Source: Polaromonas sp047303325 (lineage in GTDB: Bacteria > Pseudomonadota > Gammaproteobacteria > Burkholderiales > Burkholderiaceae_C). Taken from it: a DNA stretch of 64,000 nucleotides. Under the pieces are notes generated by a model, which had not been told where the DNA came from, ran no database searches, and worked only from the letters and a program-made list of their open reading frames with translations. Below are positions 10,369 to 18,520 of the stretch, one piece after another; the first letter of the stretch is position 1; every line of letters begins with the position of its first letter. A program made the position numbers and the translations under genes. The DNA is taken from contig NZ_JBKBEX010000017.1 in the NCBI RefSeq assembly GCF_047303325.1, forward strand, positions 43,206-107,205, given 5' to 3'.

Positions 10369-11181
10369 ATGAGTGACTCACCCGACATCGTTCTCAACGT
10401 CAACGGCATCGAGGTTATCTACAACCACGTGATCCTGGTGCTCAAGGGCGTCTCGCTGCAGGTCCCGCAGGGCCGCATCGTGGCCATCCTGGGCGGCAAC
10501 GGCGCGGGCAAGACCACCACGCTGCGCGCGATCTCCAACCTGCTCAAGGGCGAGCGCGGCGAGGTCACCAAAGGCTCCATCGAGCTGCGCGGCGAGCGCA
10601 TCGAAAACCTCTCGCCGGCCGACCTGGTCAAGCGCGGCGTGGTGCAGGTCATGGAAGGGCGGCACTGCTTTGCCCACCTGACCATCGAAGAAAACCTGCT
10701 GACCGGCGCCTACACGCGCGCCGGCAAGGCCGAAGTCGCGGCCAATCTCGAGAAGGTCTACAACTACTTTCCGCGCCTCAAAACCCGGCGCACCTCGCAG
10801 GCGGCCTACACGTCAGGCGGCGAGCAGCAGATGTGCGCCATAGGCCGCGCGCTGATGGCCACCCCCTCCATGGTGCTGCTGGACGAGCCCTCCATGGGCC
10901 TGGCGCCGCAAATCGTCGAGGAGGTCTTCAACATCGTGCAGGACCTGAACCAGAAAGAGAAGGTCACCTTTTTGCTGGCCGAGCAGAACACCAACATGGC
11001 GCTCAAGTACGCCGACTACGGCTACATCATGGAAAGCGGCCGCGTGGTGATGGACGGCGCGGCCGCCGACCTGGCCAACAACGAGGACGTGAAAGAGTTC
11101 TACCTCGGTGTGGGCGGCGGCGAACGCAAGAGCTTCAAGGATGTGAAAAGTTATAAACGCCGCAAACGCTGGCTTGCATAG
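10369..11181 (+). CDS. livF: Branched-chain-type ABC transporter ATP-binding protein LivF
   Basis: A 270-residue ATPase. Walker A is GGNGAGKTT (residues 42-50), the signature region is TSGGEQQMCAIGRAL, Walker B is MVLLDEPSMGLAP and the switch region is LLAEQNTNMALKYADYGYIMESG, which is LivF-like (LivG normally reads EHDM here, as seen at 5826). The lysine/arginine-rich C-terminal extension (KSFKDVKSYKRRKRW) is longer than in standard LivF proteins and is typical of versions next to phenylacetate-type CoA ligases. Confidence 0.95.
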   Translation: MSDSPDIVLNVNGIEVIYNHVILVLKGVSLQVPQGRIVAILGGNGAGKTTTLRAISNLLKGERGEVTKGSIELRGERIENLSPADLVKRGVVQVMEGRHCFAHLTIEENLLTGAYTRAGKAEVAANLEKVYNYFPRLKTRRTSQAAYTSGGEQQMCAIGRALMATPSMVLLDEPSMGLAPQIVEEVFNIVQDLNQKEKVTFLLAEQNTNMALKYADYGYIMESGRVVMDGAAADLANNEDVKEFYLGVGGGERKSFKDVKSYKRRKRWLA

Positions 11182-11189
11182 GGCCCCCA

Positions 11190-11278
11190 CGCTCCGCCGC
11201 TGCGCGGGTCGCTGCCCCCCGAGGGGGCGCTGCGCCTGCGGCCCGGCAAAGCCGGTTCCGCGGCCCCTGCTGGCTTGA
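11190..11278 (-). repeat. GC-rich intergenic repeat, copy B
   Basis: Inverted relative to copies near 6655 and 26005. It contains CCCCCCGAGGGGGCGCTGCG and GCCCGGCAAAGCCGGTTCC, the complement of the blocks seen in copy A. It occupies most of the gap between livF and the PaaK-like ligase. Confidence 0.7.
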
Positions 11279-11325
11279 AGTCTTTGCAGCGCACTGAGGT
11301 ATTGACAGGATTTGGACGATATCGA

Positions 11326-12579
11326 ATGACAACACATTACGACACCCTCGAACACCGGCCGCACGCAGAGCGCGAAGCCGCCCAGTTCGCCACGCTGCCG
11401 CAGCAGGTCGCGCACGCACAGTCCCACGCGCCGGCTTTTGCCGGCATCCTCAAAGGCGTGGACGCCTCGGCCGTCACTTCGCGCGCGGCGCTGGCGCGCC
11501 TGCCGGTCACGCGCAAGTACGAGCTGCTGGCGCTCCAGCAGGCCTCGCGCGAAGCGGGCGGCGATCCTTTTGGCGGCTTCAGCGCGCTGCGTTATGGCGC
11601 CGCCATGCCGCGCGTCTTCGCCAGCCCCGGCACGATTTACGAGCCCGACAGCACACGCAAGGACTACTGGCGCATGGCGCGGGCGCTGCACGCCGCGGGC
11701 TTCAGGGCCGGGCAGCTGGTGCACAACTGCTTCAGCTACCACTTCGTGCCGGCCGGCACCATGATGGAAAGCGGCGCCCATGCGCTGGGCTGCACCGTCT
11801 TCCCCGGCGGCACCGGCCAGACCGAGCAGCAGGTGCAGGCCATGGCCGAGCTCAAGCCCGTCGGTTATGTCGGCACGCCCAGCTTCCTCAAAATCATTGT
11901 CGACAAGGCCGCCGAGATGAAAATCGGCCTGCCCAGCGTGACGCGCGCCATGGTCTCGGGCGAAGCCTGCCCGCCCAGCCTGCGCGACTGGTTCGCCGAG
12001 CACGGCATTGCCGCCTACCAGTGTTATGCCTCGGCCGACCTGGGCCTGATCGCCTATGAAACCGAGGCCCGCGAAGGCCTGGTGCTCGACGAAGGCGTGA
12101 TTGTGGAAATCGTGCGCCCCGGCACCGGCGACCCGGTCGCCGAGGGCGAGGTCGGCGAGCTGGTCGTCACCACGCTCAACCCCGACTACCCGCTGATCCG
12201 CTTCGGCACCGGCGACCTGTCGGCCGTGCTGCCCGGCAGCTGCCCCACGGGCCGCAGCAACACCCGCATCAAGGGCTGGATGGGCCGGGCCGACCAGACC
12301 GTCAAGGTGCGCGGCATGTTTGTGCACCCCGGCCAGGTCGCCGACATCGCCAAACGCTTTCCCGAAGTGCTCAAGGCCAGGCTGGTGGTCAGCGGCGAAA
12401 TGGCCAACGACAGCATGCACTTCCAGGCCGAGGCGGCGTCCGTCCCCGAGGGGCTGGACCAGCGCATAGCCGACGCCATACGCGACGTCACCAAGCTGCG
12501 CGGCACCGTGCAGCTGCTGGCGCCCGGCAGTCTCCCCAACGATGGCAAGGTTATTGAGGACGCACGAAGTTACAAGTGA
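11326..12579 (+). CDS. Phenylacetate-CoA-ligase-like AMP-binding protein
   Basis: A 417-residue member of the PaaK-like branch of the ANL superfamily. Visible features are VTRKYELLALQQ (near residue 60), ASPGTIYEPDSTRKDYWRMARAL, the nucleotide-binding region YQCYASADLGLIAYE near residue 240, LIRFGTGDLS and GRADQTVKVRGMFVHPGQV, all in the order seen in PaaK. The first visible ATG with this family N-terminus is at 11326; the frame is open to 11275 without similarity. Likely reaction: ATP-dependent formation of an aryl- or acyl-CoA. It closes the uptake cluster, supporting the idea that the transporter imports an acid which is activated in the cytoplasm. Confidence 0.85.
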   Translation: MTTHYDTLEHRPHAEREAAQFATLPQQVAHAQSHAPAFAGILKGVDASAVTSRAALARLPVTRKYELLALQQASREAGGDPFGGFSALRYGAAMPRVFASPGTIYEPDSTRKDYWRMARALHAAGFRAGQLVHNCFSYHFVPAGTMMESGAHALGCTVFPGGTGQTEQQVQAMAELKPVGYVGTPSFLKIIVDKAAEMKIGLPSVTRAMVSGEACPPSLRDWFAEHGIAAYQCYASADLGLIAYETEAREGLVLDEGVIVEIVRPGTGDPVAEGEVGELVVTTLNPDYPLIRFGTGDLSAVLPGSCPTGRSNTRIKGWMGRADQTVKVRGMFVHPGQVADIAKRFPEVLKARLVVSGEMANDSMHFQAEAASVPEGLDQRIADAIRDVTKLRGTVQLLAPGSLPNDGKVIEDARSYK

Positions 12580-12884
12580 AGCCCCCACGCTTTTCACTGC
12601 GCCTTCGGCTTCGTGTAATGCGCGAGGCCTTGCAGGCCGCGGCTCGCGAGACGCTTCGCCTCTGTCGCCCGTCCAAGCCTGCGCAGGCAGGCTTGGAGCC
12701 GCGGGCTCCAGCCCCTCGGGGGCGCTGCGCCTGCGGCCCCTGCTGGCCTGAACGCCCGAAACCAGGGCCGCTTTTAAGGCCAGAAAAGCCCCGCCATGAA
12801 GGGGATAGCCCTTACGTAGTTCCCGCGATGCTGGGGCGGTAAGGGGACCGTAAACTTGGCGCCTTCAGAATCAAGGAGACGCTC
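12580..12884. other. 305-bp gap with GC-rich repeat copy C
   Basis: No gene is supported here. Bases 12582-12750 are a long inverted copy of the GC-rich repeat, containing CGGCTTCGTG, an AAGCCTGCGCAGGCAGGCTT stem-loop (12673-12692) and CCCCTCGGGGGCGCTGCGCC. The last part leads into the next gene, with AAGGAGA at 12872-12878 acting as its ribosome binding site. Confidence 0.6.
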
Positions 12885-13877
12885 ATGAAACGCCTGTTAG
12901 TCCTCGCCGCCGCCGCAACGGCCATGTTTGCCGCGCACGCGCAATCCGCCTTCCCCAGCTCCAAGCCCATCAGCCTGGTGGTGCCCTTCGCGGCCGGCGG
13001 CCCGACCGACCGCGTGGCCCGCGACCTGGCCGAAGCCATGCGCAAGGCCATGGGCGGCAACGCCAACTTCGTCGTTGAAAACGTCAACGGCGCCGGCGGC
13101 ACCATAGGCGTCGCCAAGGTGGCACGCGCCGCCCCCGACGGCCACACCCTGCTCGTCCACCACATCGGCATGGCCGCCGCGCCCGCCCTGTACCGCAAGC
13201 TGCCGTACAAGATGCCCGACGATTTTGAGTACCTCGGCATGATCAACGAAGTGCCCATGACCATCATCGGCAAGCCGCAGTTGCCCGCCAACAACTACCG
13301 CGACTTCGAGAACTACATCCGCGCCAACTCCGGCAAGCTCAACATCGCCCACGCCGGCCTGGGTTCCGCATCGCACCTGTGCGGCCTGATGTGGCAATCG
13401 GCCATCAAGGCCAAGGACGCGATGACCACCATCCCCTTCGGCGGCACCGCGCCGGCCATGAATGCGCTGGTCGGCGGCCAGGTCGACATGATGTGCGACC
13501 AGACCACCAACACCACCGGCCAGATCGAAGCCGGCCGCGTCAAGGCCTTTGCCGTCACCACCGCCAAGCCGCTGAGCAACAACAAGCTGCTCAAAGACTA
13601 CCCCACGCTGCAGGAAATGGGATTGAAGGGCTTTGACCTGACCATCTGGCACGGCCTCTATGCGCCCAAGGGCACGCCCCCGGCCGTGCTGGCCCAGCTC
13701 AACACCGCGCTGAAGGCCGCCCTGAAAGACCCCGACTTCATCAAGAAGCAGGAAGGCCTGGGCGCCGTCGTGGTGACCGACAAGCGCGTGGAGCCCGCGG
13801 CCCACAAGGCTTTTGTGATCGCCGAGATGAACAAGCTCAAGCCAGTGATCGAAGCCGCCGGCAAGTTTGCCGACTGA
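12885..13877 (+). CDS. Bug/TctC-family tripartite tricarboxylate receptor protein (1)
   Basis: A 330-residue periplasmic solute receptor. The signal peptide is MKRLLVLAAAATAMFAAHAQS. The mature start has the family motif ISLVVPFAAGGPTDRVARDLAEAM, seen here as LVVPFAAGGPTD, followed by VENVNGAGGTIGVAKVARA and APDGHTLLVHH. Bug proteins bind carboxylates or nicotinamide-like ligands; many are orphans without TctAB membrane partners, as here. A strong AAGGAG site is 6-7 bases before the ATG. A Rho-independent terminator follows. Confidence 0.93.
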   Translation: MKRLLVLAAAATAMFAAHAQSAFPSSKPISLVVPFAAGGPTDRVARDLAEAMRKAMGGNANFVVENVNGAGGTIGVAKVARAAPDGHTLLVHHIGMAAAPALYRKLPYKMPDDFEYLGMINEVPMTIIGKPQLPANNYRDFENYIRANSGKLNIAHAGLGSASHLCGLMWQSAIKAKDAMTTIPFGGTAPAMNALVGGQVDMMCDQTTNTTGQIEAGRVKAFAVTTAKPLSNNKLLKDYPTLQEMGLKGFDLTIWHGLYAPKGTPPAVLAQLNTALKAALKDPDFIKKQEGLGAVVVTDKRVEPAAHKAFVIAEMNKLKPVIEAAGKFAD

Positions 13878-13917
13878 TTGACTGTCTCGCTGACCAACGT
13901 CGCTTTCTGACTGCCAA

Positions 13918-13946
13918 GCCGCCCGGTTCACGCCGGGCGGCTTTTT
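13918..13946 (+). terminator. Rho-independent terminator after Bug receptor 1
   Basis: A 9-bp perfect stem GCCGCCCGG/CCGGGCGGC with a 6-base loop at 13918-13941 is followed by TTTTTCTTTT. It lies 40 bases after the stop codon. Confidence 0.9.
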
Positions 13947-14048
13947 CTTTTAAGGCGCCCGGGTTTAACCCCCTTGAAGCTCCGGCAGGTGCACGCTATC
14001 TTCATGCGACCCCCCGGCCGACTGCCGGCCATCCCCTGGAGACATTTC

Positions 14049-15074
14049 TTGAACAAACACCCATCCCTGCTTCGCGGCGCCACCTTCTTCGCCACCGCAC
14101 TCACCGCCCTCAGCACCTTCATGGCCACCCCCTCGGCCTGGGCGCAAAGCGCCAACTGGCCCACCAGGCCCGTCAAAATCGTCGTGCCCTTCGCGCCCGG
14201 CGGCACCACCGACATCCTGGCCCGCGCCATGGCACCTGAACTCTCAAAAGCCTTCGGCCAGCCCTTTGTCGTCGAGAACCGCGCCGGCGCCGGCGGCAAC
14301 ATAGGCGCCGACATCGTCGCCAAGTCCACACCCGACGGCTACACGCTCCTCATGGGCACCGTAGGCACGCACGGCATCAACAAATCGCTGTACAGCAAGA
14401 TGGCCTACGACCCGCAAAAAGACTTTGCGCCCATAACCCTCGTCGCCGGCGTGCCCAACGTCATGGTCGTCAACACCGAAAAAGCCAAAGCCGCCGGCAT
14501 CAACAATGTCTTGGACTTCATACGCGCAGCCAAAGCCAAACCCGGCACCTTCAACATGGCCTCCAGCGGCAACGGCACCTCCATCCATCTGGCCGGTGAG
14601 CTCTTCAAAACCATGAGCGGCACCTACATGACCCACTTCCCCTACAGCGGCTCAGGCCCCGCGCTACTTGCTTTAGTGGGCGGCGACATGGACGTCATGT
14701 TCGACAACCTGCCCTCCTCCATGGCCCTCATCAAGTCCGGAAAATTGAAAGCATTAGCCGTCACCAGCTCGGAACGCTCAGCCGCCCTGCCCGACATCCC
14801 CACCATAGAACAAGCCGGCGGCCCCGCCCTGAAAGGCTACGACGCCAGCTCCTGGTTCGGCCTGCTCGCCCCCGCAGGCACACCGCCCGACATCGTCAAC
14901 CGCATTCAGCAGGAAGCATCCAAGGCGCTGGGCACGCCGGCGATGAAAGAAAAACTCCTCGCGCAGGGCGCGATTCCCTCGGGTAATACGCCGGCGCAGT
15001 TCACGGCTTTTATCAATGCTGAGCACAAGAAGTGGGCGCAGGTGGTGAAGGCTTCTGGGGCGAAGGTGGATTGA
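14049..15074 (+). CDS. Bug/TctC-family tripartite tricarboxylate receptor protein (2)
   Basis: A 341-residue receptor of the same family as the gene before it. The TTG at 14049 is favoured because GGAGA lies 6-7 bases upstream and it gives a normal Sec leader (NKHPSLLRGATFFATALTAL ending SAWAQS). The frame is open upstream to ATG codons at 13974 and 14004, which would spoil the leader. Family motifs: KIVVPFAPGGTTDILARAM, ENRAGAGGNIGADIVAKS and PDGYTLLMGTVGTHGIN. The two receptors are separated by a terminator, so they are probably expressed independently; neither has TctA/TctB partners here. Confidence 0.92.
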   Translation: MNKHPSLLRGATFFATALTALSTFMATPSAWAQSANWPTRPVKIVVPFAPGGTTDILARAMAPELSKAFGQPFVVENRAGAGGNIGADIVAKSTPDGYTLLMGTVGTHGINKSLYSKMAYDPQKDFAPITLVAGVPNVMVVNTEKAKAAGINNVLDFIRAAKAKPGTFNMASSGNGTSIHLAGELFKTMSGTYMTHFPYSGSGPALLALVGGDMDVMFDNLPSSMALIKSGKLKALAVTSSERSAALPDIPTIEQAGGPALKGYDASSWFGLLAPAGTPPDIVNRIQQEASKALGTPAMKEKLLAQGAIPSGNTPAQFTAFINAEHKKWAQVVKASGAKVD

Positions 15075-15217
15075 GGGTTGAGGCCTCTGCAGCGCCTACC
15101 TCCACAGCGCTGCGACCCTGTGGCGTTGATTTTTTCTGGGCGAGCATTGCCTTGGACTGGCGAATTGACAATGATTTGACAGGCCTTCGATCGTCAATCA
15201 CATCGAGCATCTTGAAG

Positions 15218-15952
15218 TTATCGCCCGCGGAGTACATCTCCTGTCAACTGCAGTAGGTTGCGTCGGCGAGCGGCCTGAACGTGGCGCTCTAGGCGAATGA
15301 GGTGGACAAAAAAGTTTTCTCCATCCAAAACGAAGGCGTCGACACACGAAGAAATGACTGTCGCAACATCTGTTTTTTTTGTATTTTCGTCAATCGCCTG
15401 CATCACTTTTACGATCCCCTCGAGACCCAATAAGATCTGTGCGGCCGAAGCGCGAAAAGCCACAGTGGAAAGCGCGATTGCCGGTCCCAGGTGTGCCGCA
15501 TCGCTGTCGCTAATAAAGGTTTTTCCATCCATCAGGTACTGGCGAGTTGTCACAAATCCGTCCAGGCCTGCCTCGAATACGGCCGAGGTCATAGAGGATT
15601 TGTCAAAGCCTTTCCCGTCGTCCACGACTTTCTGCAGTGCCTCTTTGATCTTTGCTCTTATCTCATCCCGTTTTCCGACGTTCTCCGTATGTTGGGTATT
15701 AAACGCCTCGCGTCCCCGCATCAAGGATTCGGTGAGTTTCTTTTCGCGTTCTTCGATAGTGTTATAGAGCTGTACAGCATGGAGGTGCCGTACAACCAGC
15801 CCCTTCCAATGCATCACATAGGCTTGGAGCTGGCCCAGCATGATCTGTCGTTTGAGCGCAGCCTGAACTGCCTCCTTCACATAGATCGCTGCGATGGCTC
15901 CTACCCCACCGATCACAAGAGGCCAAAAAACTGAGTTTTCTTCTGCAGCCAT
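15218..15952 (-). CDS. Single-pass membrane protein of unknown function, third gene of the TrlF/NACHT operon
   Basis: A 244-residue protein from the ATG at 15952, preceded by a strong GGAGGAG. One hydrophobic segment near residues 8-25 (VFWPLVIGGVGAIAAIYV) would anchor it in the inner membrane with the rest cytoplasmic. The middle (about 60-125) is rich in charged residues (EEREKKLTESLMRGREAF, KRDEIRAKIKEALQKV) and probably coiled coil; the C-terminal third is mostly helical (LHV-type pattern). No catalytic motif or known family is recognised. It is 102-105 bases downstream of the NACHT gene on the same strand and shares the lower GC of the block. A role as membrane partner or effector of the two ATPases is inference only. 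Confidence 0.75.
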   Translation of the reverse strand: MAAEENSVFWPLVIGGVGAIAAIYVKEAVQAALKRQIMLGQLQAYVMHWKGLVVRHLHAVQLYNTIEEREKKLTESLMRGREAFNTQHTENVGKRDEIRAKIKEALQKVVDDGKGFDKSSMTSAVFEAGLDGFVTTRQYLMDGKTFISDSDAAHLGPAIALSTVAFRASAAQILLGLEGIVKVMQAIDENTKKTDVATVISSCVDAFVLDGENFFVHLIRLERHVQAARRRNLLQLTGDVLRGR

Positions 15953-16057
15953 CAATGCTCCTCCTCGTGGTTTTGGCGCGTGCTGCTCCGACAGACTGGC
16001 TCAGGTGATGAGAAATCGCGTGACCGTCTGTATTTATGGAGACTGCTAGCCGCGCTT

Positions 16058-18496
16058 CTAACCAGGGCTTTCAGTTCGCGTGCTAAACGGCGCTATTACG
16101 TGACGTCGACCAGCAGCAGCACCGCGGCGATCAGTTCCTACGATTTTGAAATGCCGATGAGTTGCGTTTAGAAATTGACTGTATTCGCTTCTCGCCTGCT
16201 TCGGAATTTTCTGATAAACGAGATTAATTGGCAGCTCAATCTCATCAAATGCCGGCTCCTCATTGATCAGAGGTATGCGTTTCCACCCATCGTCAATGTC
16301 ACTAGACAACAGCAACGATGACTCCAAATGAGCCGCGGTTAGCTCCCAAAGGGTGCTCTTGTATCCGGTCCCCGATCTCCAAACCAAATAGCGATTGTCT
16401 GGATGATTTTCGCGCCTCAGATCATTTTCAATCCATTTAGTTAAAAAGTCTTGAGTCTTCGTAGGTATGAGGAGATCTGCACCTGGTTGCTGGGACCCCA
16501 CCTTGTTTGCTGCAGCAAAATTGAGCGCACGAACAAGAATTGAAGACACGAGTTCGCTGGCGCTGATTGAGTCTCCGTTTTGAGCGCCATAAAGCGCAAG
16601 ATAGCTCATTACCGCAACAGCAGCACTAGATTCAGCACCTGCCTCGATCTCATCCCGTAGAAGGCGCTGATACTTCGGCGCCCACTCTGTCGGGACTTTA
16701 TTTTCAGCGAAAGCTAACAGCAAAATAGCCAACGTCGAGGCTGGTAATGCAGAGCCAGGATCACTCTCAATCCGCATCCAGAGTCGCTCCATAAACTCTG
16801 AAGATCTGGAAAATATAGCGAGGTAATTTAGACCAACAAGGCCAGTTTGCTCGGTAAGTGTTGCATACCATTTATCGAGAAAACTTTTGTCCGGTGCAAG
16901 TCCTATGAAGTTGCTGATCTCTTGGTTCAGAAATCGCGAGTAGGAGGTGTGCGTTGATGTATTGCTGACAAGGATCATTCGCTCTGCGACCAGAAACTCT
17001 TGGAACGATCGATGCGAAAAGTACAGAACCCCGGCTTCCTTTTCGTCCGTCAGCGTAGAGACGATGTATTCATTTTGCTTTGCTTCGATGTCTGTAGCCC
17101 CACCGTCGGGCAGTGCTTCTAAAAGTTCTGGTGGCACATCATCTCGGTAAAAGCTGCCTTGACTCACTCCGGCCCGTGCCCACGCCCACCAAGCAAGGTC
17201 GCGCTGGAACGTTAGCCTGTTTTCAAGAGGAATCTCTCTACGTGCTCGCTTATGGATTTGATCGCGCTTAACCATTTCCTTGACGAAATGAGAGTACAAC
17301 GTGTATTCATCAAATCCATTGAAGTCAAAGACCGGATCGGCTGCAGCTTCGGCAATGAGCACCACATGCACGGGGCGTTTGAGTAAGTCATGCGGTACAT
17401 GATTCATCACATCGTCCGTCCGAGAACTAACGGATGGTGTCAATTGGTCATGTCCAAGCGCTACTATCAGTACCTGCTGTAGAAGACTAACGGCTTCCTC
17501 TTTGGTAAAGAACGACAATCGCCACTCGAGCCAAGGTTTGTAGTGTGGTGACTGGATCGTTGTGCTACCAATCCGTTTGCGCCCCTTGAAGACCAGCTCA
17601 CGCTCCTCCGATGGAAGTGCACTTGGTCGCCCCAGCAACATTACCTTCGCGCGTCCAGTCAAGAGACGGTTGAACTCCCTGAAGTTGGCTTCAAAGTCAT
17701 GCGCACTCATCGCATGTTTCATCTCGTCGAACCCGTCGAGAATAATAAGGAGTCTTCCGAGTTGGTTTAGGTGCATTAAGGTATCGAAATGGTATTTCGA
17801 GACGTTGTGCTTTGCGGTGAACTCCTTGCCGAAAAGCCCCTCTAATTGGGTTTCATGAACAACCTCGCCCAACCGAATTAGTATTGGTATTCGATTGGTT
17901 GGATCAGCTAGGTACTTGTCGGCTGCGTAAGCTGCCACTTGTTCAGCGAGACTGGTTTTTCCTTGCCCGTACCCGCCGAGGACCGCGAGTCCTGGGTTAT
18001 CGGGAGCGGCGATCCATTTCTCAATGGCTTCAAACGCGGGCTCGCTGTGTTCCTCAAATCGTGCTTGAATGTATCGACTAGAACTCGATTTCTTCGCTTC
18101 ACGCAGCTTCTCGACGACTCCTCGAATTCCAAATAGCTGTTCAGCAAGCACTTCAAAAGTCAAATGTGCGTATGCAGGGAGAGCGCCCAAATATCCTTCA
18201 GCTGGTGCACTAATGGCTTTGCGACTAACTATGAGAACCTTATCGACGGATTTGGTCTGAACCATTGGTTCATATTTAGAGAAAATTTCTTGAAAATCTG
18301 CCTTTGTTAGTGCGCCCTCATAGTTCTTGCACTCCACGGCGCACTTCAGCGACTTTCCCCAAGTATGTTCGGTGAAGGTGATATCCACCTTCGTCCCGTC
18401 GATCAGTTGCTCGGTCTTAACATCTGGGAATTGGGTGCGGAGCAGAGCCGCCACGGCATCACGAAACTTGTCACCAATTTCTAGTGTGGTTGCCAT
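16058..18496 (-). CDS. NACHT-domain ATPase with N-terminal restriction-nuclease-like domain
   Basis: An 812-residue protein. Residues 1-60 look like a PD-(D/E)xK nuclease core: D38 in TKVDITF and E55-C-K57 in CAVECKNY. A NACHT NTPase follows, with Walker A GGYGQGKT (174-181) and Walker B LLIILDGFDEM (249-259), and the characteristic FSHRSFQEFLVAERMI stretch near residue 490. The C-terminal third is helical and has no obvious LRR or TPR pattern; it may sense a phage trigger. Bacterial NACHT proteins with nuclease or other effector domains are established anti-phage STAND proteins, so a DNA-degrading abortive defence is likely. It begins 24 bases after the TrlF-type gene ends and is therefore its operon partner. 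Confidence 0.88.
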   Translation of the reverse strand: MATTLEIGDKFRDAVAALLRTQFPDVKTEQLIDGTKVDITFTEHTWGKSLKCAVECKNYEGALTKADFQEIFSKYEPMVQTKSVDKVLIVSRKAISAPAEGYLGALPAYAHLTFEVLAEQLFGIRGVVEKLREAKKSSSSRYIQARFEEHSEPAFEAIEKWIAAPDNPGLAVLGGYGQGKTSLAEQVAAYAADKYLADPTNRIPILIRLGEVVHETQLEGLFGKEFTAKHNVSKYHFDTLMHLNQLGRLLIILDGFDEMKHAMSAHDFEANFREFNRLLTGRAKVMLLGRPSALPSEERELVFKGRKRIGSTTIQSPHYKPWLEWRLSFFTKEEAVSLLQQVLIVALGHDQLTPSVSSRTDDVMNHVPHDLLKRPVHVVLIAEAAADPVFDFNGFDEYTLYSHFVKEMVKRDQIHKRARREIPLENRLTFQRDLAWWAWARAGVSQGSFYRDDVPPELLEALPDGGATDIEAKQNEYIVSTLTDEKEAGVLYFSHRSFQEFLVAERMILVSNTSTHTSYSRFLNQEISNFIGLAPDKSFLDKWYATLTEQTGLVGLNYLAIFSRSSEFMERLWMRIESDPGSALPASTLAILLLAFAENKVPTEWAPKYQRLLRDEIEAGAESSAAVAVMSYLALYGAQNGDSISASELVSSILVRALNFAAANKVGSQQPGADLLIPTKTQDFLTKWIENDLRRENHPDNRYLVWRSGTGYKSTLWELTAAHLESSLLLSSDIDDGWKRIPLINEEPAFDEIELPINLVYQKIPKQARSEYSQFLNATHRHFKIVGTDRRGAAAGRRHVIAPFSTRTESPG

Positions 18497-18520
18497 CTTT
18501 GCGTAAGTCCTGTGGTGCGG

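Noticed and set aside
10813..12597. 594-codon minus-strand frame opposite livF and the PaaK-like ligase
   Set aside because: Spans two genes with strong similarity on the plus strand; low-complexity antisense frame.
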